DNA of 64,000 nucleotides from assembly GCA_029255685.2 (NCBI GenBank), contig CM055320.2:45915910-45979909 (forward strand), read 5' to 3'. Every line of letters starts with the position of its first letter. Position 1 is the stretch's first letter. Source of the DNA: Silene conica. Its lineage: Eukaryota > Streptophyta > Magnoliopsida > Caryophyllales > Caryophyllaceae. A program made the translations under genes and the position numbers. Shown one piece after another: positions 10,206-22,669 of the stretch. The notes below the pieces were generated by a model. That model made no database searches, was not told the DNA's origin, and worked only from the letters and a program-made list of their open reading frames with translations.

Positions 10206-10413
10206 GAAAATAAATTGTTCTTAGGAAATAAAATGCAAAATACGAAAGAAGACAATATGAAAATTAGAGCCCAGCTCTTTAAGTCTTCAATCAATTGGAT
10301 GCTACCATAGTCATCCAAGTAAGGAACTTCATGCTTCCTTCTCCTTGCCATTATCATTAGGAGGTGGCCCTTTAAAACAATTAAAAAGGGTAAATATCAA
10401 CAAATTTGTATCA
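10206..10413. other. LINE-1 right TSD (10206-10217) and unassigned DNA
   Basis: The TSD copy GAAAATAAATTG is followed by about 195 bp with no recognisable element. A minus-strand ORF from 10357 has a hydrophobic stretch (WALIFILSSFVFCILF), but it runs through the TSD into the LINE and has no family resemblance that I can see. Confidence 0.6.
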
Positions 10414-11349
10414 CTATACATAAGTTGATAAACAACATGAATTTAAACGAGAATTATTACCTACGGCGTTTGCCTTCCCATTTTTGAGATCGCTCAAGTA
10501 TTTGGGGCAATTACGCTTCCAATGTCCTATCCTCGTGCAATAATGGCACTTGTCTTCGGATTTCGAAGATGAGGTGGAAGCACCTTTCGAAAAGGTCTTT
10601 TCGTTGGTCGGTTTGGGCTTGAACGTTTTCTTGCCTTTACCTTTGAAGGCATTCCTTTTGAAGCTCGTTTTCCCCTTCTTCTCGATGTTCAAGACATCTT
10701 TAGTGGAACTTTCATGAAGTCCCATATCCCTCTCGGCTTGGACGAGCATCTTATGCAATTCATCCAATGTGGTCTCTTGATTTCGCATGTTGAAATTCAC
10801 CCGGAATTGAGCATATGATTTCACCTTGTTGAGAGAGTGAAGGACTCGGTCAATGATGAGTGAGTCGGGAATATCAACTCCTTGCACTTTTAGAGTCTCC
10901 GCGAGCTCAACTAGTTTGAGCACTTGAGGGCTTATCTTTTGCCCTTCCTTCAAGCTAATGTCGAAGAAGGCGGTAGCCGCCTCATATTGTATCACCCTTG
11001 GAGTTTCCGAAAACATTGTCGCAAGCTTGGTGTATATCTCATAAGATGTGGTTAACTTGATCATACTCCTTTGGAGATACGGCTCCATGGAGAAGATAAG
11101 CACATTTTTAAGAGCGGAGGACTCTTTCATGTAGGCTTCATACGCCTCACGAGTTTGGACCGCGGAACGAGCGGTCGGAGCGGGAGGAGCAGCTTCGGAT
11201 AGGTAACGAGTCTTATCGTTACCTTGAGCGGCCAAAAGTAATTGCGCATCCCAATCCTTAAAATTGGAACCATGCTTATCGAGTTTGCAACGATCCATAA
11301 AGGATCGAAGCCATGAAACGTTAGTGAGAGGTGGAGAGTTGGTTGCCAT
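10414..11349 (-). CDS. Copia-2 gag polyprotein, capsid plus CCHC zinc knuckle
   Basis: A copia gag (nucleocapsid) of 311 residues. The N-terminal half aligns with gag of Copia-1 (DKHGSNFKDWDAQL against RNDGSNFSDWEAAL, and the shared ALKNVLIFSMEPYLQRS region). A basic Lys-rich linker leads to the CCHC knuckle CHYCTRIGHWKRNC near residue 270. The frame is intact from ATG 11349 to the stop. In other copia elements the ORF continues into protease after this point. Here, after GKANAVG, the sequence becomes unrelated and stops within 14 codons. This is either a truncation or a gag-only form. Not a host gene. Confidence 0.88.
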   Translation of the reverse strand: MATNSPPLTNVSWLRSFMDRCKLDKHGSNFKDWDAQLLLAAQGNDKTRYLSEAAPPAPTARSAVQTREAYEAYMKESSALKNVLIFSMEPYLQRSMIKLTTSYEIYTKLATMFSETPRVIQYEAATAFFDISLKEGQKISPQVLKLVELAETLKVQGVDIPDSLIIDRVLHSLNKVKSYAQFRVNFNMRNQETTLDELHKMLVQAERDMGLHESSTKDVLNIEKKGKTSFKRNAFKGKGKKTFKPKPTNEKTFSKGASTSSSKSEDKCHYCTRIGHWKRNCPKYLSDLKNGKANAVGNNSRLNSCCLSTYV

Positions 11350-13777
11350 TAATGATGTTGAAAATTAAACTACAATAAAATGAAGGAATTAAAACAACGT
11401 CAATTATTTTTTTAAAAACTCGTAAAATATAAACAAGTTTAGTTATTTACTTAATGATCTCTTACCCAATTAAGTAAACAATCCCGAGACCCAAACCCAT
11501 ACTAATTCGGGCACGGTATAGCCGATTCAACCCGTATTGGTATAATTTGGTGGATTAACCTTTTAATCGGTTCTACCTTAGAACTCTCGGTCGACAATTT
11601 TCTAAAAACCGTCTTTAGCCTGAACTTATTGCAACTACGGTTACGAATACTTTCGTTGAGATCAACCAAATTTCAAGATGTAATCTTATTACCCCACTTA
11701 CCCAACGTGACAATTTTAGTACCCCGGTGTAGCCGAGCCTACATTCTTGTGAAGAAGGGATTCATGGGTCCATACTTTTTGGTAAGGCTAAGTCTCAATA
11801 TTCATATGTAAGAGATCTAGTCAAATTTTATTATCTATCTCCGTTTAAGTGAACTAAGTCGGTGAATTATCGATAAAATAAATGACTAGGTCGACTAAAT
11901 CGAATAAAATGCATGACATGATATGACGATTTGGTTATGCATGCAAACAAATAAAGCAAATAAAAGCATAAAATAAACCCTAGTATGGCCTTTCCTAGAA
12001 AAGAAATAATAAAAGTACAAATTCGGAAACCAACTCCTTTGGTCCCTTGAACTTCATGAGGCACGCACTTCAAGGTAAACACCGTCTTGGTCGGAACTCC
12101 TTTCCGAATGGCACTGTCTTCAAGGATCTCCGAAATATTACAAAAATTACAACTTTTCTAGTTTACTTTATACATTATAAAATAGAAAACAATAAATAAA
12201 GTGATACGAGATCACATTAATTACAACCGAATCGATAAACGCATACATTACGGGAAATATCGATTTAAAACTAAGGTCATACTAAGTAAATTACATAATC
12301 CAAAATTACGTAAATAAAATCATGACAATCATAATTAAAATATGCAATGCTTATGAATATGAACTAACATGTAAACCCTAAGCCAAATCGTCCTATTAAA
12401 TATCATTTATATAAATAGTTATCGTATACCTCGGTGTTTATGGAATTGCGTGTTTTAACGATTAACAACACTATGCATTATGTGAATCGGAATTCACTCT
12501 TAAGTTAATCATCCCAACTCATTTAGGTTTCAAAATTTAGTCTTACTCAACCTTTGAACATGACTTAACTTATTATAAAATTGTTCGGTATTACTCGGTT
12601 TTACGGGAAAAATAATATTAAATTCAAAAAGAGTCATAAAAAAATTTCGAAAATTTCAAAATTCAAATTTTGAAAATTCTAGAACGTTCTTAAAATTTCA
12701 GAACTTTAAAATATTAGTATTTATACGGTTTTAAAATTTATTTCGAAAATAATACGTAAAACGAGTAATTTGAGTCGGAAAATTAAATAATTAGCTCCAT
12801 AAATGCAACTAAAATACTAATAATATTATTACACTTTCCAAAATACTTTAAGAACATGAAATGGACAGAAAATTAAATGGAACACCGCCCAATGAGCCGA
12901 AATTTTAAATACATGACTCTTTTTATCCAATTTTAAATGCAACCTTTTAACAAATTAAAATTAAATAAAAACAGAAACTTTTGGCTCCCAAGAAAAATAT
13001 GGTGATGAACATATCATATATGACTATTATGGATTAAATTTTCCGGCCATTTTAACAACTATTGCTAATTTTAACGATTTACGTCATATATCGTACAATT
13101 TTAACCATTAAAATTATTTCTCAAGCATAAAATTAAATAAAATACTCGAAACTTTTATACATGCTGGAAATAATATATATGACATCGTGTTAAATTTTTA
13201 TGGCGAAATTCCAACTTGAACTATTAAAGTCGAAATAATGTCACTAATTACCCGATTTTTACATTAAAAATCTATAATAATGCAATATATGAGATAAATT
13301 TCTGGAAAATTTAGCATACATTTTAAATATTGCATGTGACATACTCATAAATGTTTATAGTCAAATTCCAAATATAACTATACAAACCCATTTTTATTCA
13401 TTTTATGGCATTTTAACATGTAAAATTCATAAACCATGTATTTTAACTCCATAATTTACGAAAAATCATATTCATATTATAGGAAATACATGTGAATACA
13501 TACTGAAAAATCTCGGCCGGAAGCTTATTTTAACTATTTTTCCCAAAAATAACATTTTTAACCATTAAAAATCAATAAAACCGTAAATAAAAAAATACCA
13601 ATGAACAATATATATGCAAAATATATTCCAAATATCCTAAAAACATTTTAGAATCAGTAGGTATTCATGCATAAATTATTTCGGCCATATCATATACGAA
13701 ATGAAATATCAATTTTTATTTTGTTATCCTAATAACTCCGTAAAAAATTAAACGGAAAGCATGCAAACAACTTAGTT
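11350..13777 (-). other. Copia-2 untranslated leader
   Basis: 2.4 kb of AT-rich non-coding DNA between gag and the primer-binding site, read on the minus strand. A block near 11690-11770 resembles the Copia-1 leader around 1740-1810 (rows of CCCTTCTTCGTC / GACCCCTTCTACGT type). No ORF above noise. Confidence 0.75.
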
Positions 13778-13789
13778 GCTCTGATACCA
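13778..13789 (-). other. Primer-binding site of Copia-2, initiator tRNA-Met
   Basis: On the minus strand this reads TGGTATCAGAGC, two bases from the LTR end at 13792. Confidence 0.92.
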
Positions 13790-13859
13790 ATTGTTAGGTT
13801 TAGTCATCTCATAAGCTAATTATTTTAGTCATACTAAACAAAACTTAATTAACATTTTA

Positions 13860-14549
<690 letters not shown>

Positions 14550-15689
14550 TCTTATGCATGCTAATGGAAATGCGGAAATAAGGAGGTTTAAACCCTTACA
14601 CACGGTCCAAACGAAATGCTAGGATGATCCTCCAAGTATTCAACAAGAACACCTCCTTAGTGATGCACCAAGACACCCTTTGATTGAAACCGAAACTTGA
14701 GTATGCTAGTACCAAAACCGGTTTTGCCTTAATATAAATTCTAATCTCTTAATTAGAATTGATATACTAATATTATAACTTATTATTATTAGTATTTTTA
14801 TTATTCTCACAATAATAATATTAGAGGTTTTTGAGGTTTTTATAAGAGTGAATCATTTTGTGATCTAATCACAATATTTAAAGTGGGTTGCATGGGAAGG
14901 GGTGGCCGGGTATGGGAAGGAGAAAAGGAGGGAACATCTTCTCTTTTCAAGGCTAATAGGGTGGCTCTAGGGTGTGTGTTCTCAAGGTCCTTTAAACACA
15001 ATGATTAAAGGTGCAACTAACACATAATACACCCCACACCAACCTCCACTATAACCGGCCACCCTAAACATAATATGGACCTTATTTTATAAAATTGTCA
15101 ATTGTAAAATTGTACATTATGTGACATCTTATATGTCACAAGGTAATAAAATACAACTATCTTAATTTAAAACATATAAATATTTATCGTATAAATATTG
15201 TATATAACTAAATAAATCATATTTATCAATTGACAAGTAATTCATAATTACTAGTATAAAATGGTTATTAATGATAATCGTCAATACGATTTACAACCTT
15301 TGTATTAATACACAACCCGATTCATTCTAATTACGATATTTTAAAATATCGTTCAATGTTTAACAATTGACACGTTTCAATTTTAAACATAAATCGAACA
15401 ATAAGATTTAACCTCTGATTTCTCGGTATACGAGTTTAAGGAATATGATCAAATCGTATCAATATACATTTGATCACTTTATCAATTAAGGGAATTGTCC
15501 TATAGGTGTGACCTAAAGGGATCAACTGACCACCACCGTCATACGACAGTAATGTCAAACTCTAGCTAGCCAATCATTACCGATTAATGTTGGTCAGTTG
15601 ACTAATATAATTCGTATCATCCCTTGCGTATTCTTGTCATGAGATTTAATTATGTGATCGCACTATTGTTGAGGACACATTTCCCAACA

Positions 15690-16308
15690 CTATCTTCTTC
15701 TAAAACCCCAAGTTCTTATCATTATTCTTCTTGTGTATTCCCGTTCTTGGGTTCTCTTCCATTGTACCTTGGAAACTCCTTACCTAACATCTTGATTCGA
15801 CCCTATTGCAACTTGTAGGATTTCCCAACTCTTCCCTTTCTGAAAATTTTTAATTTAAAGTTTGTTTTCGAGAGAATTTTGGTTAAAAGTAATGGATAAT
15901 CTTTCAACTTTGATAGGTCTCAGTGATAATTTTTCGGAAAACCTGGTTTTAAAGAGTTACTTGACTTGCAATTTGATTGATCTCAGCATCGATTGTCATT
16001 TGAACTCGTTATTGGAGACGTCTGATAACCTAAACAATGCTTGCCGACACCGGATCGATCTATATTTTTGGATTTTAATTGATTTAATTTTTGGGACTCG
16101 TCTCAGATTTGGAATGTCGGGCTCTTGAATGTACAACGAGAACCCCAACGATCATTGACGAAGACTTGTGCCTTGGAAACTGTTTTCAAAATTTGTAAAA
16201 GAAACCTAAGTTTGTGTAACAAGTTCTGTAAAGATTTTGATTTGTAGGCGTTGTCCTTGTGACTGCTTTCATGTTTCGAGGACGAAACTTTTTGAAAGAT
16301 GGGGTGAT
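15690..16308 (+). other. Tekay-1: 3' internal tail before the LTR
   Basis: Non-coding DNA homologous to 34600-35232 in the chimera: same order, same TTTCGAGGACGAAAC block and purine tract GAAAGATGGGGTGAT right before the LTR. The left part of this element was replaced by Copia-2. ORFs here are short and unconvincing. Confidence 0.85.
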
Positions 16309-17246
16309 TGTAACATCCCGTATTTTCGTAAGGAATACTTTATTTAAATAAAGTAATTTCCGGAATTTAATAATAATCGTAATTTATATTTTTAAGATTT
16401 CCGTTAAGTTCGTCTTAAAAATCATTTAATCTTGAGATGCCTTGTTTATTTAGCATCAACCCGTCTCACATTTCCGTTTCACTTGAATAAAGTAAACCCG
16501 ACTCAAGTTTTTAAAAGGACAACTTAAAACCCTTAAAAGAGGCCTTCCATCGACACAAAACCCTCCAACCTCTTTCATTTCACTGTTAAACAACAAACTC
16601 CATTTTCATCTTATTTTCAAGCTTAGAATCGTCATCTCAAGGCCTTCCCGAACTCGTATCGAGGTAAAAGTTACATATTCGGAATGCTCGCGAGATTTAT
16701 GATCTTTCTATCACTTTCATTTTCAATTTCGTGAAACTTCATTTCGGGACTGTTTTGCCCTAATCACGAAATTAGCCTCCTCATGGGTGTTTTTATGCTT
16801 TTAGGTGGTGCTTGTAGTAACCCGGAGGAAGAGCTTGTGATCATTGAAGAGGAAATCGGTGCATTCGCGGAGTAAAGGTGAGGATAATGAGAAACTCGGC
16901 CTTTTGTCTAAATTAGCACATTATGTGATTTTGATTGTGTTTGATGAATGTTAGTTTAGTCTTGAGTTCTTAATGTTCTTATGATGTTATATAAACTGAT
17001 TTTGGTGAAGATTCGAGGAAGAAATTGGATGAGAAAGTGAATTTAGGAGTATACATGTTAAGACCGGTTTATTTGGGATTTTCTTGTGAACTCTTGAATT
17101 GGATGTTTGTATACATGTTCTTATGTGTAATCGATGTTGTATACATGTGGGAAATGTTGTGTTCTTGCGTAAAATCATGTTTGAGACGGACTGGTAAAGT
17201 ATTGAACGGTTTAGAATTGGCGAAATTGGCGAAATGCGCGATCAGA

Positions 17247-17577
17247 GGCTCTAAGCCGGTCGACTGACCGGCGGCCGACCGACCGGCGGCCGACCAGCCG
17301 GCTCAGAGTCCCCCTTTGTATTGTTTGTTTTTTTGAAGGTTTTGAGAAATGGGTCCCCAGTCGGTGGACCGGCAGCCGGTCGGCCGGCTGGGAGCCCCTT
17401 ATGTTGTTTGTTGTAGTTTTGCGAGAAGAAAAAGGGAAGGGGTTCCCAGCCGGTGGACCGGCAGCCGGCCGGCCGGCTGGGAGACCTTCTATGTTGGTTT
17501 TTGTGTATTGTCAGCCTGAGGATAAAGGACTCTCAGCCGGCTGACCGGCCGCCTGTGGCCAACCGGCTGAGAGCCCC
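17247..17577 (+). repeat. Array of four GC-rich hairpins in the Tekay-1 LTR
   Basis: Hairpins lie at about 17247-17310, 17352-17397, 17441-17486 and 17528-17576. Outer arms pair and change together: for example CTCTCAGCCGG with CCGGCTGAGAG in the fourth and CCCAGCCGG with CCGGCTGGG in the third. Each contains a CCGGTNGACCGG-like core, related to the GGTCGACC motif of the Athila and Copia-1 units. Confidence 0.85.
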
Positions 17578-17852
17578 TGATTGTATTGTTTGCTTAATAA
17601 CTTTTGATTTACAAGTCGGAATGTATTGATTCTTTTTCTGTAAGCTTCATATGCATGTTTGGAGTCCCCGAAGCTCGGGCGGCACTATATTGGGTTTGGG
17701 AATAGAGTGAGGATAGAGACCCCCCGGTCGGGCAACCGAAAGGGAAACCGGCTCTCCCTCGGCTTAATTCCCGGGGTCAATTAAGTGTTGGTTTGAACAT
17801 ACGTCGCTTGCATGATTTGTTATGAATTGAGTAAGTTCATTAATGGAGTTAG

Positions 17853-18060
17853 GGAACTGTGATTGGGATTAGTTCACAGTTTTGATATGAAATGTTGTTG
17901 TAGAACTGTGATTTGGATTAGGTCACAGTCTTAGTTTACCTTTGTATTTTGAGGTGTGTTGTTGTGGAACTGTGATTTGGATTAGGTCACAGTCTTAGTG
18001 TACCTTTGTATTTGAGGTGTGTTTTTGTGGAACTGTGATTTGGATTAGGTCACAGTTTTT
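17853..18060 (+). repeat. Tandem small inverted repeats with constant loop (Tekay-1 LTR)
   Basis: Four units at about 70-bp spacing. Each has AACTGTGA, a TTTGGATTAGG-type loop, then TCACAGTT. The same family forms seven units in the chimera's Tekay LTR (36742-37121), where the arms vary but keep complementarity. Confidence 0.85.
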
Positions 18061-19216
18061 GTATGCCTTTGTATTTTGAGGTGTATTTATGCATGTGGAT
18101 GTATACTATGAGCTGTTATATGACTTTTGTCTCACCAAGATTGTATTATGTCTTGGTATGATTGAGGAAGGATTAGACCTCGAAAATCAGGTTTCAGATA
18201 GTCCGCTTTGAGTTGGGAGTATCTTAGGTTTGGGGATACTTGTCGAATCGAGGAAGGATTATACCTCGAGAGTCTGGCCAGATTTAGACTAGGACTGTAT
18301 ATCGTTTCGATCGTCCTACCAGGGGATTTTATTTGCTGAGGTTAAGTAGACTTGCGGTTGTTGTATAATGGAGTCGTCATATGATTCTTCCCATGTAGTG
18401 TGTATTTGTATCCTTCCATGCCCGGTTTGGGGTCATGGTTTGGTATTGCTGAATGTTTGGTGTTTAGGTTATGCGTTAAGATGTCGCCTCTGAACCTTTA
18501 TACCTGTTGTTTTGTATCTGCTTGCCTAGAGTTGGTACAGTGTCACATATGTATGTTGTTATTGATGAGTATAGTACTTTGACTATAGTATTGTTCATCC
18601 AAGGCATTGGATGACTCTTTAATTGGTTTCGTAAATGGTTTGCACTGAAAGACCCCCCTCGGCCGGGTAACCGGAAGGGAAACCGGCTCTCCTTCCAAAT
18701 AGTTTCCGAAGTTGGTTGAGAGCCTTGCATAGTATTTTCATGATGATAAGAGTTTGAGAAGTTGAGATATATGCTTCACATGATTGTTCATGTTAGAGTA
18801 TAATACTTGTATATATATATATATATATGTGTTCGGTGTTGTATGACATTAGGTGGCTATGAGAGCTCTAGTCACTCCCCACTAACTGTGGCGCACATGT
18901 TGTATGTGTGTAGGTACTTGATGCTGGTTTGCAAGGGGTTACGTTGAGGCTAGCGAGCGATGATCCTTCATCGTCATGATTTGTACCCAACCGTTAGCTA
19001 GACCTTAGTTTTATGGTTTCGGTATTTTTTGCCTGTGGGGAAATGCTATCCCGGGCTGCTTTTGTATAGTACTTATATACTTATTTATGTTTTTATCTTT
19101 TGCATGTTTACATTGTTAAAGCACCTCGCATGTTTAGTTTGTTAAAAAGTTTTAATTCCGCTGCATTTTTAGTACTTTGTATGTTTTATATTTCCGCTTT
19201 CGCGAGGGGTTTTACA

Positions 19217-19692
19217 TAAGCACCAATAGCTAGGTTTCGTATTAGGATTTAAGGTAACCATGGCTTAGGTTGGTTTTTGTAGTAAATGTTTTAGATTGGG
19301 ATTGCATTTAATCATTGCATATAATAGCTTTTGATTGTTTGAGTTGACGCATTCAATTAATTGTGTGGATTCCCTTGACCTAGATCGAATAATGGAAAAG
19401 GTAGATCGGCTATGAACTTTGGGATGAACTAGTAAGAACGAAAGTTTATTATTTTTGTCTTAGGGCGAATAGCGGACCGAAAGGACTTTTTCACTAACCT
19501 ATCCCAGTTTAATACATTCTTAATTTCTTCCTCCACCTTAGGCCATGGTGAACCGAAGATCCTAGTTTCTCGTTTCTCTAGTTACCCATTTATATTTCGT
19601 TATCCCTTTTCTTACTTTTAGATTTTAGAACACAAAACAACAAACACACCCCCGTATTTGGTTACTTTAACATACTTGTTTGAACTCATAAG
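19217..19692 (+). repeat. Old Athila-like LTR remnant, left part (split by Copia-3)
   Basis: Resembles the middle of the Athila-like LTRs elsewhere in the window (GGACCGAAAGGACT, CCATGGTGAACCGAAG phrases). It ends with ATAAG, the TSD of Copia-3, and resumes at 39366. The last ~116 bp also occur as an extra copy at 38215-38331. Confidence 0.7.
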
Positions 19693-20728
19693 TGTTGGAG
19701 CTAGAGTCCTCAACAGTTAGTGCGACAACACGTATAAATCTTTTAAAGGAACACAGGGTATACTTTGTATTTTAGCCATTTAATTCACGTTTATCAATAA
19801 CGGTTGGCTTGCTAGAAAGTTTGACGTTATTGTCATACAGATGGCGGTAATCAACTGGTCCTAAGAGTCACACCTAGAGGATGGAACCTGAGAGATATGA
19901 TTAGATGAAATTGTAATCATATTGATACCCTATACGACTAAACGGTTAGTCAAAGTATTGATGATATAATAATTTAATACTGATTAAATCATATTAGCGA
20001 AAACGAATTAAAATATTAATTCGTAATTAAATATAAAATGTTATATTTAATTAGTGTGTAATGAAATTATTCAATAAAGATTAAATGATTTAGTTGAATA
20101 TAAACAGTTATATTTAATTATTACATTATAAATATACGATACTTATAAAATAATCATTACACACAAGAGAGGATAATAACCGACTTTATGCAATAAATAA
20201 AATCGGTTACTAGGAAAACAGATTTAATTTCGGCCAGATGGAGGGAATTTTCGGTCAGTAGTAGGTAATGCCAAGAGATAGAGTTTGTTATTTGTTTAGG
20301 CAGTAGTTTAGGCAGACTCAAATACAGATTTGAGAATCCTATCTAAACTATGTAAGGTGGTTACGAGATATACTGACTAACGACTACCACCCCCTATAAA
20401 TACCTCTTAGCACGCCTCCCTATGACACACGAGTTACACGACTACTTCCCTCCTCTCTCTCTCTCTCTAACTTTCATCTTACACAAAATTAAAAGTAATT
20501 TTGCAATTTCTAGCTCAGGAAAGGGTATTTATCATGACATCTTGGGTGCAACGATTAGGAGGATATCTGTTTTTATATCTGATCTTAGGCCTTTGCAAGG
20601 ACAGAAGGTTAATTCTTAATCTCAATCTTTGTATCTTGTTCTTCGTTTATGACTATAAATCATACATTATAAATTTGTTATAATCATGCGTATAAAGAAT
20701 TAGGAATATATACAGATATTTTCCCACA
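19693..20728 (+). repeat. 5' LTR of Copia-3, 1036 bp
   Basis: TGTTGGAGCTAG...TTTTCCCACA, followed by the primer-binding site at 20731. Its partner is 38332-39365. Confidence 0.95.
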
Positions 20729-20730
20729 AA

Positions 20731-20742
20731 TGGTATCAGAGC
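20731..20742 (+). other. Primer-binding site of Copia-3, initiator tRNA-Met
   Basis: TGGTATCAGAGC, two bases after the 5' LTR. Confidence 0.93.
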
Positions 20743-21371
20743 ATAAGGCTTACGAATTTTATTTTTTTTATGATTTTCATAAACATTTTGAGAAAATTTA
20801 AAGAAAAAAAATTTCAGCCGTGTATTATTGTAGCCGAGACAAAAAAAATTTCGTTTGTCATTTTCCTTTTGATTTATTATTTTGTTGTTTTAATCAGTTA
20901 AGAGAACAATATAATAAGTTTGTAGATGTTTTAATTTAACAAGGATTGAATTAGAACATAAAAGGAAATCGTCTTGATAATGTTCTTGAACAATATAATT
21001 TGCTAAATAATCGATTCCATGATAATCATGATACTCGTCTTAAAAGGTTAATTTGAAGTATTAAGATTATATCAATGTTTAATATGGATTAAATATTTAA
21101 TGTTATCGATCTTGTATTTTTAGCAACCCGATATTATTTGTTCAAATTCATTAGTTTTGAAAAAAAAAACTAAATTTCACCTAAATAGGTCGTTACAGCG
21201 TTTAAATTCCGACAGTTTCGTCCTTTAACTGTCTATTTTCAGCGCTTTTTCTTTGTTTTGCTGCGCTTTAGATTATAATTTTGTATAGCAGCATCTTTAA
21301 GATAGCGTTTTTAATAGTTATCAGCATTTTTAAAAGCGTCAGGAATCCTGTTTACAACAATTTAAGAATTC
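20743..21371 (+). other. Copia-3 leader, part 1, ending in the LINE-2 TSD
   Basis: AT-rich non-coding leader. Its last 15 bases (21357-21371, ACAATTTAAGAATTC) repeat at 26135-26149 after LINE-2. No 12-9-12 units are found here, unlike in Copia-1. Confidence 0.85.
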
Positions 21372-21454
21372 AAGGAGAATCTGAATAACAGAATTACTGT
21401 TTGATCGAAAATTTTCTAAAAATTCATAAAATTTCCAGAAAAAAATCAAAAAAA

Positions 21455-22669
21455 ATGTCATTTGATTGTTCAAACGTAGAAGCTTTCCCTCCTCTAGGTT
21501 CTGATCTCAGTCATCTGAGTAATAATGCTGCAGCTGTAGGGAGTCGTCCTGGCCCATCAAGTGCAGATGCTCAGAAAACGAAGGCCATGAGTGAAGTTGT
21601 TGGAATACAACCGTTTGATTTGGAAGCACTGGTACCAGAGCAAGAATAGGTAGTTCAACAAAGAAGGAATGGTAAGAATTCTTTACAGCCTATTGAAGAG
21701 GAACCTTCTGAATTACTGCATTTTTCTGTGGATGATGTTCAGGAAGAATTAGATTACTGGAAAAACTTTGTCTATTGTTTTATCTTGGGGGCTAATCCGC
21801 CTGTAGAAGTTGTTGAAGGGTTTATTAAAAGAATTTGGAGTAAATTCTCGTTAGATAAGATCTCGTTCTTACCTAATGGAGTATTTTTAGTCAGATTTCA
21901 GACTGAGGATGCAAGAGAGGATGTGTTACATCACGGCCATTTTTTGTTTGATAATAAACCCCTGATTGTTAGGCCTTGGCTTCCTGATGTTGATTTAGTC
22001 AAGGAGGATGTTAAGGAGGTGCCGGTGTGGGTGAAGTTGAAGAATTTGCCTCTTAAATTCTGGGGGAAGAGTATTCCAAAAATAGCAACACGTTTAGGTG
22101 ACTATGTTAGGTGTGATAAGGCTACTGAGGAAAAAAAGAGGTTGGGGTATGCAAGGGTAATGGTTGAGGTTCCCTTTGGTCAGCATTTACCTGAATGGGT
22201 GAGGTTTGTTGATGAAGTGGGCATACTTATTACTGTTGCTGTTGAGTTTGAATGGAGGCCTGTTCTCTACACTAAGTGTCATGGAATTGGGCATGAGGAG
22301 TCAGTTTGTAGGAAGGATAAGTCAAAAGGGGGAGATAAGCCAGGGAAGCATAAGCAAAAGGAATGGAGGGTGAAGGCAAAGCCTATTGCTGTGCCTATTC
22401 CTGTTGAAGAACCTGTTGCAGAAATCTTCACACCTGTTGAAAAACCAAATGATTTTCAAGTCACTTGGAAGAGAGATGGGAAGTATCGAGTGGCTGAAGC
22501 TACCTCAAAGAAAGTTATCAGAATGAGCAGACAGGAGATTGTGGATAAGGGATTGGGTTCCATTACATTTGGCAATGCTTCATTCTTTGAGGTATTGAAT
22601 TCTGTGACCCCTAAGGAAGGCATTGGTATAACTGGTAGTGTGTTACCTCCTGCAGGAGGTAATGGATAA
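21455..22669 (+). pseudogene. LINE-2 ORF1: DUF4283-like protein with one internal stop
   Basis: ATG at 21455 opens 64 codons (MSFDCSNVEAFPPLG...), then TAG at 21647-21649, and the same frame stays open to the TAA at 22667-22669. The body has the DUF4283 pattern of plant LINE ORF1 proteins (FLPNGVFLVRFQTEDARE, VPVWVKLKNLPLKFWG). A gag-type zinc knuckle follows near 22270, but its first Cys is Tyr (LYTKCHGIGHEESVC), so metal binding is probably lost. A Lys-rich tail follows. The protein normally binds LINE RNA in the transposition particle. Confidence 0.85.

Larger units (their letters stand above)
16309..19216 (+). repeat. 3' LTR of Tekay-1, 2908 bp
   Basis: Starts TGTAACATCCCGTATTTT and ends CGAGGGGTTTTACA, like the other Tekay-like LTRs in the window (35233, 43854, 51267). 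It carries four GC-rich hairpins (17247-17577), two copies of a conserved GACCCCCC..CGGCTCTCC module (about 17720-17760 and 18650-18693) and a tandem block of small inverted repeats (17853-18060). The flank to the right starts TAAGC; no second LTR is in the window to test a TSD. Confidence 0.88.

Noticed and set aside
10151..10357. Small membrane-like protein on the minus strand
   Set aside because: The frame runs through the LINE-1 TSD into the LINE, and the hydrophobic stretch comes from AT-rich DNA; no supporting start or homology.
16987..18730. Short ORFs in the Tekay-1 LTR
   Set aside because: LTR sequence with equivalents in three other LTRs where the frames are not conserved.
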